Part shown: positions 23,277 through 35,226 of the stretch, piece by piece
Layout of the letters: the number at the start of each line of letters is the position of its first letter
How positions within the stretch are numbered: the stretch's first letter is position 1
NCBI GenBank assembly: GCA_000708835.1
Contig: DF237203.1
Span: 10,730-74,729, forward strand
Direction of reading: 5' to 3'
DNA from: Klebsormidium nitens
Taxonomy: Eukaryota > Streptophyta > Klebsormidiophyceae > Klebsormidiales > Klebsormidiaceae
DNA: 64,000 bases
Position numbers and translations under genes: made by a program
The notes under the pieces: generated by a model
What the model was told of the DNA's origin: nothing
What the model saw: the letters and a program-made list of their open reading frames with translations, nothing else
Databases searched by the model: none

Positions 23277-23718
23277 CTTCTCACAATGCCCTTTCAAGTT
23301 TCAAACTTTTTACAGGAGAATGCTGAAAAATGTCGGAGTTTTGCAGTGCTCCCACATTTCCAATTTAGGGCTTCAGCTTCAAGATTAGGGTTTAGGGTTT
23401 GCTTCCCAGGACTTGAAAAATTAGGGTTCCCCTCGCAGTCAACGTGGTCGTCGATGAGGTATGTGCATCAGATGCTTAAGGCATTGTGCAGCAGAAGCTG
23501 GCGCCCCTTTTACTCGTCTGGTTTACTTCGCAGGAGCTGCATTCCTGTCCCTGTAGGCATTCTGCAAACTCCATCGAATCTGCTCCACGGTTACATAACT
23601 GAAGATTTCCAATCTGCAAGAAAGGGAACCTCATTGGTGGTTTCGGCAAGCCGCAAGACCTATCTTTGGTCCGGATTCTGCAATCTACTGCCATTTACTG
23701 TTTTAGCATTCTGTGAAC
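23277..23718. promoter_or_regulatory. Divergent promoter with telo-boxes, PKR1-like / unknown gene
   Basis: 442 bp between two outward-facing start codons. It holds TTAGGGTTTAGGGTTT (23385-23400), TTAGGGTT (23421-23428) and a partial TTTAGGG (23364-23370). AAACCCTA motifs are known in plants as promoter telo-boxes, often with ribosome and cell-cycle genes. They lie 87-152 bp from the PKR1-like start and about 290 bp from the other, so either or both genes could be controlled. Confidence 0.65.
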
Positions 23719-25901
23719 ATGGCAGCCGCAGGAGCGCTGGCGAAGAAGGGCATGCTGGGCCTTTGGTGAGCATATTGTGGATTTGCTTCAATTATTGAGC
23801 AAGGCTGGTGGTAGGTTTCTTGGAGCAAGACGAATGCCAATGATTGTGAAGATACATCTGTACCATCTGAGTGCCTGCGTTTTCTTGCTGGGCTGCTGTG
23901 CTGAGGTCCACTTCAATGTGCCATCTTGTATAATTCCTGATCTACATACAATCCCCAACCGTTGCAGGTCGGCAACAAAGAGTGGAGTCAGCGCAGGTAA
24001 CCTGTTGTAAACATGTAGCATGCCTGGTGGGCTTGAGATCTGCTTATGCATTATGGGCCTTGATTGACGATGTGCAATTGGTGGAGTTTCACTTGAATAA
24101 CAAGCCCCAAATGGTCAGGTTCAATTTGCCAACTGTACCTGTTGATTAATCAAGCTGCTTCTGCTGCAGTGACTGAGGCCACCAAGAAAACTAGAGATGC
24201 TTACAATACCTATCAGGTGAGAATGCGTTCGGGCTTTCCTGTGTAAGCAATGATCGGATAGGATTTTGTGTCTATGGGGCAAAGGGATGGTTGCTGTGCA
24301 TGTGCCTCAGTGACTGAAGCCAACCACCTTTGCCTGAGACAGTGTCATTTGGTGTTTTGATGCAGGAGAAAGATGTCCTGGCTGGCCTGAAGAAGTCCGG
24401 CGTGGAGCCTGTGGATTTGCTGGTGGCATCGTTGCAGGTGCCTTCCTTAGTTCCTTTCTCAATGAAAGCTGAGGAAGCAACCAAGGTTCAAGTCCTCCGA
24501 GAATTCTGGGTGCCTTCTCGAACATTGAACGGCGAAGTTGTGGCTCTGCCTCCGTTCTGATTATGCATGTTAGAGAGCCTTCAAAGGGGCTCCGCTGCCT
24601 ACTCGGACTCCCCTTATTCAGTCCTTTCACTGACTGTGACTGCGCTGCTGCTTCTTATGCAGAAATTCTTTTACCTGAGTGCTGCTGGATACAAGCACGA
24701 GTTGGTGGCGGCAGCCCAGGCTGCTGCCTCTCGGCTGCTGGCAGAAGGCAGCAGTGTCCAGCTGGACACGGTCTTGATTGCGGGCAGAATCCTGGAGGAG
24801 GAGACGCTCAAGCGGGGCAGCTTTGAGAAGAGTGAGGCGTTTCTCCATGTATGCCTCAGCTCTGACCACGAACACACGCATCGCTTTGCAATCTATTCAT
24901 TGCCAGAATTGATGTCTCACCTAAACCTGACAGGGGCATGTTTCGCTGTGCAGGTGGCTTCAAGGCCAAGTTGAACGAGCTTTTGAAGACTGGGCGCGCA
25001 TCCAAAGAGCACTATGACCGGGATCAGCTGGCACACGACGTGTGAGTCTGTCCAGCGACTTTCCAAGCAACGATGCTGTCACAGTTCCCGGGGCTTCCAA
25101 CCTGATCAGCGGTGATGGTCGAAACTTCCTCCTTGGATGGGCCGCAGCTCCTGTGTATGTAATCCTAAAACGTCAAGGTCTCAGGGTCTGAATCTCTGCG
25201 TCCTGCAGGTATTACGCCCTGCTGCTGATGAGTGAGGTGGCAGGAGCGAAGGGTGCACAGCTGGCCCACGCGGTGCGCGCCTGCGCCCTCCGCCTGGTGG
25301 AGAGCCCCACTCCGTTCGCTCCCGCCGCCTCAGGCATCTCCATCCCCTCTTTTGACAAGTCGACCTCAGCGGCAGGCGATGCAGCGGCCGCGGCAATCGC
25401 GGCAGTCAACGTCTCTGCCCACTCTGCTCCCCCGAGCGCCCCAGCCATGAGTGGCGCCATCGCTCATGGTGGACTTCCAGAGACAGTCACTCCGACGGAC
25501 GAGCAAGCAGATCCCCTCAGGTAGGATGATCAACATCGTGACACACTGATGTGTCAAGCACTTCGAGACTCAACTGCGCCTATCGATTCTGCCTAGGAAG
25601 TGAAGGCTCGCAGAGCTAAAATGAGGACTGCAGAGCATATCAAATCTCAAAGCCAGGGTAAATCGTGGTTCCAGTTTTGTGCAACCTGAGCGCTCCGAGC
25701 CCTGACTAACAAGCATTGATCAATCCTGCTATATGTCCTTGATCATCTCTTTCCAGGTACAAGCTCGTGAAAGCAATCTACATGGTGGCTTCGGTTTTGA
25801 GGAAGGAGGCCGAAGCTGCAGAGGAGAGGCGAGCGAAGAAATTGAGAGATGCAGAAGAGCTGCTGCGAAAAGAGCAAGCAAGGATGCATGGCGGCATATA
25901 A
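23719..25901 (+). CDS. Unknown alpha-helical protein with C-terminal coiled coil
   Basis: I do not recognise this protein. Eight exons with fully consistent phases give one 302-residue frame: 23719-23765, 23968-23996, 24170-24216, 24366-24437, 24663-24831, 24954-25041, 25209-25520, 25757-25901. It begins MAAAGALAKKGMLGLW and has no signal or membrane segment. Residues about 60-175 look like packed helices (LVASLQKFFYLSAAGYKHEL, LDTVLIAGRILEEETLKRG, KAKLNELLKTGRASKEHYD, LAHDVYYALLLMSEVAGAKG). An Ala/Pro/Ser-rich linker of about 70 residues follows. The end is a charged heptad-like helix (VLRKEAEAAEERRAKKLRDA) closing MHGGI. Regular splice sites and the conserved-looking core argue that it is real. 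It shares a telo-box upstream region with the PKR1-like gene. Confidence 0.75.
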
Positions 25902-27012
25902 CTCTTTCGAAGCAAGTTGCTGCCCCCTCTTGACAATTATTAGTAAGGTCATTTTCAGAGGCTCTGTCAAATAGATTCCAACAATATTCGGCCGGATAAG
26001 TACGAAGTAAAGACAGCTTGCTTTGGTAAGTCCGAGCTGGTTGTTAGGTAGAGATCATCTTTCTGGCACAGCCAAAAACGTTTACAGGGTGTACACAGCG
26101 AACACAAATCTAAGCAAATGGGATAATACTGCAACTCTTTTCGAAAGGTGCCAAGACGTTGAGCCATATGCAAGCTAGGTCGAAAAGGACGACACGATGT
26201 GGCCGCCCGGTCGGATGCGCCTTATTGCGAGCCGAAAGTGGAAAACCAATGATGCGACTGTACACCGCCTAGCACACATGTGTGATGCAATGGTTGGTGC
26301 ATGGATAAAACGGTACACAGCGCTGCAATAACGCACGCGTACGGCATGACGTGATCATTGCTCTTTAGCGCGCACATGCATGGAGCTGCATAGCATCATC
26401 ATCATCAAACTAGTCCATTGTAAAAGTCTAATTTGTACGATGAGCTTCAAGTCATGGTTGCCGATCAACTTGCAAGCTTGATTGAAATTCGGGGACGGTA
26501 TATATAGCTGTTCGCCATCCACGCTCATGTACTTGTTCTTTTGAAGCACAATTCGGCAATTGCCCCCATGCAAGCTGCCACTTTGCAAATAAGGACCAGA
26601 CTGTGATACTTTACTTGATGCAAACTCTATTATTCTCCAAGTCTAAGCGAAGCTAAAAAATTTAGCATCTATCTACAAGGGCATTAACCTGAGAAACAGT
26701 CAGCAGATGACTACTTACGCAGGTCCGAAAGCCAGACATAGACTAAGCTTCTGCGAGTCTCCTGCAGCTCCTGTACATAACTGATGCTTCCGTCTAATCA
26801 AACGGACATCGTCCCACACAAGATAGGCTAAAATGAGCAACCCAAGCTACTGTACCCAACTCTAAGCTACGTCCTTGCCTTGTGTCCCTACCTTCTACTT
26901 TACGTCTACCAATTCTACAACCTGCCTAGACTTCCGTTCCTCGACGTTGCAATATCAGTAACAATACATCTCCTGTATGCTTTTCGAATTAAGGCTTCAA
27001 ATCACTGTTACA
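25902..27012. other. Convergent intergenic region, unknown gene / choline-ethanolamine kinase
   Basis: 1.1 kb, AT-rich, between two converging genes; presumably 3' untranslated regions and spacer. A short CAT-repeat tract lies at about 26394-26405. Nothing else nameable was seen. Confidence 0.45.
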
Positions 27013-29355
27013 CTAAGGACGACTTCCGTATGTTGCTGGTAGGCAAGAATCCCTATCGAGCAACCCGTCCTTGGACAGGAAATATTGCCGGAACCTCTGC
27101 CGCGAGTACTCCGCATAATCAAACTCAATGTTGGATGAAGCGCTGAAAATAACGCCCCACAGCCCCCACTGCAGGTGGCTCACCAGAGTGAAGCGGTCCG
27201 CCTCCTTTACTAACGAGGCAACATCCTCCGCCGAAGGGTTGTCACCTGTTCAGACGCCAAAACAAGTTTGAGCTCCTTGTTCAAACGTGCATGCAAGAGC
27301 CATTGCCTTCCACTATAAAAGTCCACTAACTGATGTCAAAATGCAGCGCCAGCCGATCCATTTGACTCAACCGCATAGTAGATAGCCGCTTAATGGCAGG
27401 CTACCAGACTTTGTAAGGCCCTGGTATAGGCTCTCGCATCAACTGTTCCCAGTGCACAATCTGACCCGAGAGGGCTGCAACACATTGCCCGCAAATGTCC
27501 AAGAGCCCTAACCCTCACCACTACGTAAAATCGACGACCTTTCAATCGCCCATTGGGGTCATTGAAACTGAATGCACTAGGCCATTTAACCGTGAAAGCG
27601 GCTGCTATCTGCACGCCTTCCTCAGCTCTTTCCCTCACCTAATGCGGAGAGGTATGCTTGACAGAAGCGCAGGCGCTGCTCCAGAGAGGGGTAGCGGGAG
27701 TAGTCGAGAATGTGGGGGGTGTCAGAGTGGTAGTCAGCGGCAAACTCGCAAAAGTGATTGGCGATGTCGAACGCGATCGGGTTGTAGCCTGCGTACTCGT
27801 AATCCTGCAAGCCAGGGCCCCTTGTATCAACACCGCACACTTCGCAGACAGACCCCTTCACGCCGATGCGTGGGCTGTTTTGGGGGGACTTCTCAAATCT
27901 GGTCGAAAGCAGAGCAAACCGGAAGATCACCCAGAAAATCGCACTGCGCACCAAGGCTGTGAGGGAGCCTTACAGAGCTTGTAAAGGCCAGACCCGCATC
28001 TTTGCAAAGAGCAGATTCGCATGACACCCCTGTTGACAGGGTGTACATCAGGACCCTGTCTTTCTTTACTAAGGCCTGCCTCAGGTGTGGTCAACAGATG
28101 CCGCAGCATTATGTTAGGCAAGCGTCAGCCCGAGATTTTTGGTGCTTGTTTGCTCTGCACTGCAATGCGGGTGTGACGACTCACAATAATTGTGATGGCC
28201 CCCGTGCGCTCATCTGCCATGAGGTTGCCATACTGCAAGTCGTTGTGGCAGAAACCAATGCCCCATCTAGAGCGCCCTGCCGCCTGCAGCTTGTCTTGAG
28301 CCGCAGCTCTGCTGACCCCCGTGCAGTGCCCCTTTCCACCCTCATCTCCACTCCCCACTTCCGTCACTGTCCGTTCCGCAAAACTTCCAGTAGCCGCCTC
28401 GCCCCCTTCCTCATTGTGCCCCCCCAGCTTTGCCTCCATCTCCGCAATCTCCTCCTCCAGCTCTGCCAGGCAAAATTCCGCTGCTGCCAGGGGTGAGGCC
28501 ACCTCCAGGGCCGTGAGCAGCCAGGCACGCATGCGCGGCCACACAACGGCGCTACGTGGGGCGCCCATGTCAAGGCGGTGAAAGACGGCCAGCTTGGCAG
28601 CAATGCGGGCGGAGCACACAGGGTCCCGCAAGTCCGGCGACGTCAGCGTCTGCAAGGAAGTGCTCCAGGCTCAGGCGCGCGGCTGGCACTCTGCTGTAAG
28701 AAGACGGAGTAGCACAAGCAGTTGCAAATGCCTCACCTTTCTTCAATTAGAATGCGGGCACCCTGGAACCGGAAGACGAAATAGGAAAGACCTTCTCGAG
28801 CCCAAACAGAAGTTTCCAGCATCCCCTGCGGAAGTACTTCAGACAGATATTACAAAGGGCCGAGCTTTTACCGTCAAGAAAAGCAAAACCCTTGGCCAAA
28901 TGCTCACGAAAGGTGCTAAATAACAAGAAAGTTGTACGCACCCTCGCATGCAGCCACTCCTCAACTCTGCCCGCAGGAAAATGTGCCAAAAGCTGGGGGC
29001 CGTAGCCATGCCGGGACAGCCGTTCGAACGTCTCTACTTCTTGCTCTCTGCTAAAGATGGCGTCCACTTCACTGCCGTACAGCCGCACGAGGACCCGCCG
29101 GCTCTTCCCGCTCGGTTCTCGCCACTTGCACTCAAACACCTTATTGGTCAGAGCACCACTCAGCCGCTTCACAGAGATCTCCCCCACGTCGCGCAGGGCT
29201 TCCTGCCACTCCTGGGAGGAAATCTTTTGCAAAGCGGGCAGGGCCACTTGTGCGACCTCCGCCAGGTCAACCTCGTCAGAGGAAAACAAGGGCAATGATG
29301 GGGGCCCCGTAGGAAACGACTGCAAACTCGGGTGGAGGGTCTCAATCCCCCCCAT
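27013..29355 (-). CDS. Choline/ethanolamine kinase
   Basis: Phosphorylates choline or ethanolamine with ATP, the first step of the Kennedy pathway to phosphatidylcholine and phosphatidylethanolamine, in the cytosol. Four exons (minus): 29355-28942, 28649-28185, 27804-27639, 27245-27013; 425 residues. The N-lobe contains VKRLSGALTNKVFECKW and VLVRLYGSEVDAIFSREQE. VEEWLHAR joins TLTSPDLRDPVCSARIAAKL. The Brenner phosphotransferase motif is GFCHNDLQYGNLM (catalytic Asp), followed by the choline-kinase motif IIDYEYAGYNPIAFDIANHF across an intron. The C-terminus carries HLQWGLWGVIFSASSNIEFD. An acidic Gly/Glu-rich insertion of about 50 residues sits before the Brenner motif. Substrate preference cannot be told; the short EYAGYN region fits ethanolamine kinases as well. 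The ATG is 29355. Confidence 0.93.
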
Positions 29356-30216
29356 GCTGCTTCCCAACCCTCCTACCTGCTACCTTGAGGGTTCTAGACA
29401 CCCTTTGACACACTACCTAGCCTGCTGACTAGCGCCAGGCGCCCTGATTTCTACCCTGCACGGCTCAAGAGTCAATGGCGCCTCTCTCCCTGCTCTGAGT
29501 CTGAGTCTGACTCTGACTCTTGATGAGTCTTGGGTGTAGTCTCTACCGTCTTGAGAACCTTGAACAGGTCACGTGGGTCGTTCGATACCCTGAAGTGTGG
29601 GTTACCACCTGACCCCCCCTGTCTTAACCTTTAAAGTTTATACCTGTTTACCGCTCTTAACCGGATGGCTTACTGCAACCCGTGTCTCATACCACTACGT
29701 GCACAGTGATCAACATGGTGTTCACCGTGAACACGGTGTCCCTGTGACAGTGTAAGGCAGGAAGAGGCTGCGGAAGTACGAGAATGTAGGTAGGTTGGTG
29801 TGGCGGACCCACTTGCCTTCATTGCTTCAACTTCAAGTCAGCAAGTGCCAATTCAGAATAACTTCAGATTTAAGGCGTTTACCTTCGTCTCACGTCTCTC
29901 TGAGCTGGAGGAGTCAGTTTGTCACGGACTGGTTCAAAGTGGATCCAATCAAACAAGGAAACGTCTGTCGTAGTTTGTGGCGAGAGTGCGGCTTGGTGGC
30001 ATCAAGCAGGGGAGCTGACGGTTTTGTCTGCAGTTGAGGCGGAGCTTTGCTAGCTACCAATAGATGCACTGACATGATTGGTCGATTAGAGAAGCTGCTA
30101 GAGGGAGCACCACGGGTGGCGCATCTGCAGGCATAGGAGCTGATCCAGCATCACCCGACAGTGCCGGCAAGGGAGCGGGTGCAGTTGCTGCTGGGGACGC
30201 TGGTGGTGGGGCAATC
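29356..30216. promoter_or_regulatory. Divergent upstream region, kinase / nucleotide-sugar transporter
   Basis: 861 bp between outward-facing start codons. It contains a short imperfect run of CTGAGT/CTGACT repeats at about 29494-29521. No coding exon is supported. Promoters of both genes are expected here but no defined element is visible. Confidence 0.45.
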
Positions 30217-33090
30217 ATGAAGACGTCCAGCAGCAGGGAGCAGCTGCTGCCGGTGACGCAGGAGAAGGACCACAAGGATAAGAGAATGCAGGGCAAGGGC
30301 ATAGCGGCAGCGCTGGGCTACATGGGCTGCGCAGGTAGGGGACCTCATGAAACTGTTGGTTAGAGGAAGAGATGCATACTGCATCCTGAACTGATCAGAT
30401 TGGATCCTTGACTATCAAGTGGAGCTGAGAAAAGGGCCGGAGATGCATCAAGCCTGTCGTGGTTTGAAGAGACCCCAATTGCAAGAAATCAAGTAAGGGT
30501 GCGGCGCCGGCCGTCCTTGATGCAAATACCTCGATGGTGCAGCTGCATAATCTGGCTGTAGGCACCTTGCTGTGATCATTAAGCTCGTAGCCCTCAACTG
30601 AAGGAATCACATCCTCAGATGTGAGCTCAGAGGAGAAGGTGGCAACTTGCTTAAGATTGGAGGAGCTGGGATGCCGCCAGTGGCAACTTTGAAGCAGCCG
30701 TTTCGAGGCTTGTGCAAGGGCGCCCTTATTGACGATCCGCCCCTTCGCTTCTTCCAGTGTTGCTCGTCATGTTCAACAAGGCGGCGCTCTCGTCTTACAA
30801 ATTCCCATATGCCAACATCATCACACTGCTGCAGGTAAATTGTCACTTCTGGTTGGTTTTACACTACTCTGCTTCAAGAGTTTGGACATAGCACTGTCAA
30901 TACCCGTCCTCCATGACCCTAGCCTGATGTTGGAACATTACGATGTTTCTGGATTAATCGCAACCGATTGCCCATAAGGACAAGCGCCCCTAGTTTTCTT
31001 CTGTTTCCTCTAGCTCAGGATCTCTTCCTTTTTTCCTTTGTGGGTTGCAGGTCAGCTGCTCCAACCTGCTCCTTGCCGTCCTGCGCTACTTCCGCGTCAT
31101 CAGCTTCACTGCCGACGGCCACTCCGCCCTGGAGAACACACGCAGCGGCTTCATCGGCCTCAAGACCATCCGCGTGGCTGCCCCGCTGTCCGTCTCTTAT
31201 CTAATCTACATGGTCAGGCCCCCTTTCATGTAGAGCCCGCATGACGTCACACTGGCCACAGATGTTGCTCTGTCAATCTGCACATGCAGAGTATTGAGCT
31301 AAGGCTGGGTCCAACACAGACTGCATTCCCCGGTGGCTGTCAGGGTTGTGGCATGATTTGTTGAGCGTGGGCGGTGCAGGTGGTAGGCATGGCGAGTATC
31401 CGCGGGGTGAGCGTGCCCATGTACACCGCACTGCGCCGCACCACCGTGGCCTTCACCATGGCCATGGAGTTCCTCATCGCGCGCCAGACCTACCCCCCCG
31501 AAATCATCTTCAGGTACTGGCGTGAACACCCCTCCACGTTGCTGCTACAACTCCGCATTGCGTCCCCCATCTCTCATGCGTTTCCCCGCGCATTCCCTTC
31601 GGGCTTGCCTCAGAACTTGTATGAGCGCCCATTGCTGTTCTTGAACTCGGTTCTGTTTCCCAATGGTCCTAATTCTGCCCCTCTCCTGACGATCTTGCCT
31701 CTCCGCTGTCCAGTGTGAGCGTCATTGTGGGGGGCGCCCTCTTAGCGGGCATGCGCGACCTGACGTTTGATGTTTGGGGCTACTCGCTTGTGTTTGCGTC
31801 CAACCTGACCACCGCCGTCTACCTCGCCACGATAGCCAGGCTCGGCAAGACGACAGGCCTCAACAGCTTCGGCCTGATGTGGTGCAACGGTGTGCCCACC
31901 CCTCTCAATCTTGTCCTCGATGTCCCCATCTCTTCTCCTCGCTTGCAACGATTTCCGTCGCTCCATATGATGCGCAGCTGCCCGCCTTATGTGTACGTCC
32001 AGCTCTGCTCCTCGCTTCTTGGACGCATTCTCATAGAATCTGGCGCCACTTCCAGCGTGTGACGTCCCCAGGTGCGTTGCCCCCTGCAGGTATCATCTGC
32101 GCACCCCTGCTTTTTTGTTGGACGTTTTTGACCGGCGAGCTCTCATCTGCGCTCGCCTTCCCTGCTATCCACTCCCCGGGCTTCCAGGCAAGCGCCCCTT
32201 CATCCGCCCACTCCCTGTTCCCTGCCTGCTTCTTTCTCTGCTCGCTGCCTAGCTCGGCCTACTTGATAAATTGCCCGTGCCCGGTCTTCTCACGGCCGTG
32301 CCTGCTGGGCTGCAGCTGGTGACAATGGCGTCGTGCTCGCTTGCGTTCCTGCTCAACTACACCATCTTCCTCAACACCGCCCTCAACTCCGCCGTCACGC
32401 AGACCATCTGCGGTAACCTCAAGGTCAGCCTCCCTTGTTTGCGTCGTGGCCCGTCTCGGTTGCCTATGAACGACAGCTTGCGTTATACCGCCTTCGTTCT
32501 TACAGGGGCGTCGAAACCCGACTTCGTTGCGAGATGTCGCGTGCAGGCTCCTTAAACGTCTCGCCACGAAAGAGCACGAATGTCCCGAACGGGTGTTGCC
32601 ACCCGCTTCGCATTGGGCACAGCCGTTGACAACTTGATTGAAGAGATACATTTTGCAGACGATCCCCGGAAGCTGCCCGAAAACTTAGCGACGCTCGGCT
32701 TCTCGAAAACGCTCTCTGCTGGTACTCTGGCACGAGTGGGTTGTGGCTGACGACTGTTTTGGTGTGTACCCCTGCAGGACCTTGGAACGGTCACCATTGG
32801 CTGGCTCTGGTTCAACGACCTGCCCTTTGATTTTGTAAGGCCCTTCTTTCGCCCCTGCCGCTTGCCTAACATTTGTGCACATGATGTGTCCAAATGCTGC
32901 AACCATGCCTTCTGTTCTGTTGTGTTCTGTTCACATTCGGGGTTGACTCAGGATGAGTGGACCATGCTTGATTGTGACCTTCTTCTGTTCGCAGATGAAT
33001 TTAGTTGGGCAAGGCATGGGGTTCGCGGGCTCCGGCTTCTATGCGTATTGCAAGTTAAGAGGGACAGCAACGCAGGCTGCAAAACAGTAG
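30217..33090 (+). CDS. Nucleotide-sugar transporter, SLC35D/TPT-type
   Basis: Multi-pass Golgi/ER antiporter exchanging a nucleotide sugar for the nucleoside monophosphate. Nine exons: 30217-30334, 30758-30834, 31051-31212, 31380-31513, 31714-31889, 32090-32187, 32316-32423, 32778-32834, 32995-33090; 341 residues. The N-terminus is hydrophilic (MKTSSSREQLLPVTQEKD), then about ten hydrophobic segments. Family-like stretches are LLVMFNKAALSSYKFPYANI, VPMYTALRRTTVAFTMAMEF, NLTTAVYLATIARLGKTTGL, NSFGLMWCNGIICAPLL and LPFDFMNLVGQGMGFAGSGF followed by YAYCKLRG. The intron after exon 6 appears to use a GC donor (CAG|GCAAGC at 32188); all others are GT-AG. The substrate cannot be read from sequence; SLC35D relatives carry UDP-GlcNAc, UDP-glucuronate or GDP-mannose. 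Confidence 0.88.
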
Positions 33091-34724
33091 TGTCCTAACC
33101 CAGACTACTTCGAAGTTGCCCTCCGGCTTATGTTCGTGTGTACCATAGAGAGCCCTGTATTCAGGTTTGTGACAGATTGAGTATTAGCTACTCCAGGAGG
33201 AGTGGACTAGGAAATGATGTGAAGGCACAGCGCAACTTACAGTGCATGCAATAGACAACCTTTCCAGACCAATGAAGTGTTGTCGGGTGTTGAAAATGCC
33301 CACGACACTCTTTAGAGCTCGGCGCCATATGACCGGTGTTGGAGAAGTGCACAATCTGGAGAGCATCAATGTTCCTAGGGCGATCCGACAATTGAATGAT
33401 TGACATATGGTCCGATCAACTGACTTGCGCAAGTGTTAGGCGATGCCGCTCGGTCATCAATGATGCCGATAATGCACTGGCGCGAGTGAAAGAATGCTGC
33501 TGGCCACATGACTTAGTATATCTCATATCTCATATACTGGGCCAAAGTTATTGTTATCTGCAATATGATATACATGGATGGCTGCTTGCTTGATGGTAAG
33601 AGCTGTTTGTTGTATTGTTTCACTTTGTTTGAGCTATCAGTGCGCATAAAGAGGATTCCTGTGAGACACTATGTAAAAGAAAGTCACCTCACATAAGTTA
33701 CGACTACAGCTGACAACTGTCAACACATGTAGGTACTTAACTTAAGTTCGGTCTGTCGACCAACTTTCTTGAGCTGCCCTTCTGTAGAGATAGCTTACAT
33801 GGCATGTGAGCGTTTCCATCCATCAAGGCTTCAGAGGAATCCATCGCACAAAGAAAAGCAGAAAACTCTTGTGACTTGAAGACAAATAAGCCTGTGAAAG
33901 ATTGGGGCTCGATAAGTGACTCCAAGTAAGAAGGAAATAGACTGATGAGGTCACTTGGCCAGCCAACTCAAATCTCCGAGTTTCCTTGTACCATCAAGCA
34001 GATGTGAATGTCCTCCCTATAGCAACTCGGCCAATCAGCAATGTTGGGCAACTTATCCCGTTCAGTGATCCAACCGCATGCAGGTCATTAAGGTCCTCAA
34101 GTCAATTCAGAGCTCGCTTTACGATCCGTGATCTCTTGCATTTTGTGCTTTGATGAAAGCATGATAATAGTACAATCAACTCATGTAGTCTGCACTATTG
34201 CTTTGAGAATGCACTTAAAAGCCACTTCAGCCCTGTTTGTGAAGCGCCACCACTGCATCGGGGGTCAGAGACAGCGACTCAGCAAAAGAGAGCGCCAAGG
34301 GTCTGCCGTCGTGCATAACTTACCAAGTGATGCAGCACAGCATGCCTAAATCTGGATAGGTGCATGAAAGGATGCAGATTTCCGGCTTCCCAAAGCCGCA
34401 GAACTTTGTAAAGAGTGAATGAGTACCACCACCACTTCAATCGCTCAATACAGGAATCTTGGATCCTTGTGCTTCTGCAAACTCACAAGAAGGCCGCAGC
34501 CCACCATAGTTGCTATCGAGGATGTACAAGGGCTGACGTCAAATCTGAGGCGACAATCTTTGAAGAAACAGTGGCCCCACAGGTTCAATGCCAAGTTCAA
34601 GTCGCACCCGCCGTTCATAGACCATAACAAGCAAGCTGAGTGGTCAGGAAACTATGCAGGATGTCCCGAGTTCTTCCACAATGAGGGGCACCAAATGAGG
34701 CTGACCTTCGTAAGAGATCACTGC
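33091..34724. other. Convergent intergenic region, transporter / bL36 3' ends
   Basis: 1.6 kb between converging genes. An ATG frame at 34419 reads 97 codons to a possible GTAAGA donor after 34709 (begins MSTTTTSIAQYRNLGSLC), but no matching acceptor exon or family was found, so it is not called as a gene. The rest is AT-rich without a recognisable feature. Confidence 0.45.
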
Positions 34725-34943
34725 TTACCTTGCCGCTGTGCCTGCCTGCGCAGATCCCGACAGCACCAACTTCTGGGCTTCCTTCTTCTCAATCACACCG
34801 CTCGCTTCGGCTACCGCCTGTGTACAATAGCCTTGCCGCTGCTTGTGCTTTTGATCCTTCGTGCAGGTGACATAGACGTTGTTACCCCGCCTCACCAGCC
34901 GGCAGTACTCGCATAACTTTTTTATTGACGATCGGACCTTCAT
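34725..34943 (-). CDS. RPL36: Organellar ribosomal protein bL36
   Basis: Small zinc-ribbon protein of the large ribosomal subunit of bacterial-type ribosomes. A single exon encodes 72 residues starting [17 protein letters not shown] at ATG 34943. The core is near-canonical: CEYC, then [15 protein letters not shown], giving the metal-binding Cys-x2-Cys and downstream Cys/His. A non-bacterial C-terminal extension of about 33 residues ([18 protein letters not shown]) follows; bacterial proteins stop near residue 38. In green plants plastid bL36 is usually plastid-encoded, so a nuclear copy most likely serves the mitochondrial ribosome. There is no obvious cleavable presequence; the basic N-terminus may itself target the protein. 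Telo-boxes in the shared upstream region fit a ribosomal protein gene. Confidence 0.93.
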   Translation of the reverse strand: MKVRSSIKKLCEYCRLVRRGNNVYVTCTKDQKHKQRQGYCTQAVAEASGVIEKKEAQKLVLSGSAQAGTAAR

Positions 34944-35226
34944 CTTAAAAGGCAAACAGCGGCACGGAGATGGTGGTAAGGCAAAAGGAGAAAAAGTAGA
35001 GCTCAAAGGCGCCTCTGCAATGACGAGTATACTACTGTTCAAGGGCGCGAAAGGACGTTGCCAGTAGGCAACGATTCAGACACAATAGAGTGCAGAGCTG
35101 CTAAACCCTAAAGTGGAACCCTAATGCCGGTATCATGTACCCCTGCGAAACGCAGAGCTTCTGCTTCAAAGGCTACCTGTCATGCGTGCATTTGGCTGCC
35201 ATTCTCTCTTTCAGTAGATCCACAAC
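34944..35226. promoter_or_regulatory. Divergent promoter with telo-boxes, bL36 / RPI4-like isomerase
   Basis: 283 bp between two start codons facing away from each other. It contains AAACCCTAAA (35103-35112) and AACCCTAA (35117-35124), about 160-180 bp upstream of bL36 and 100-125 bp upstream of the isomerase. Telo-boxes are established in plant ribosomal-protein promoters; control of both genes is inferred. Confidence 0.7.

Noticed and set aside
34419-34709. 97-codon frame followed by a possible GTAAGA donor, opposite the bL36 3' flank
   Set aside because: No acceptor exon could be joined, no homologue is known and it sits in a convergent 3' region.
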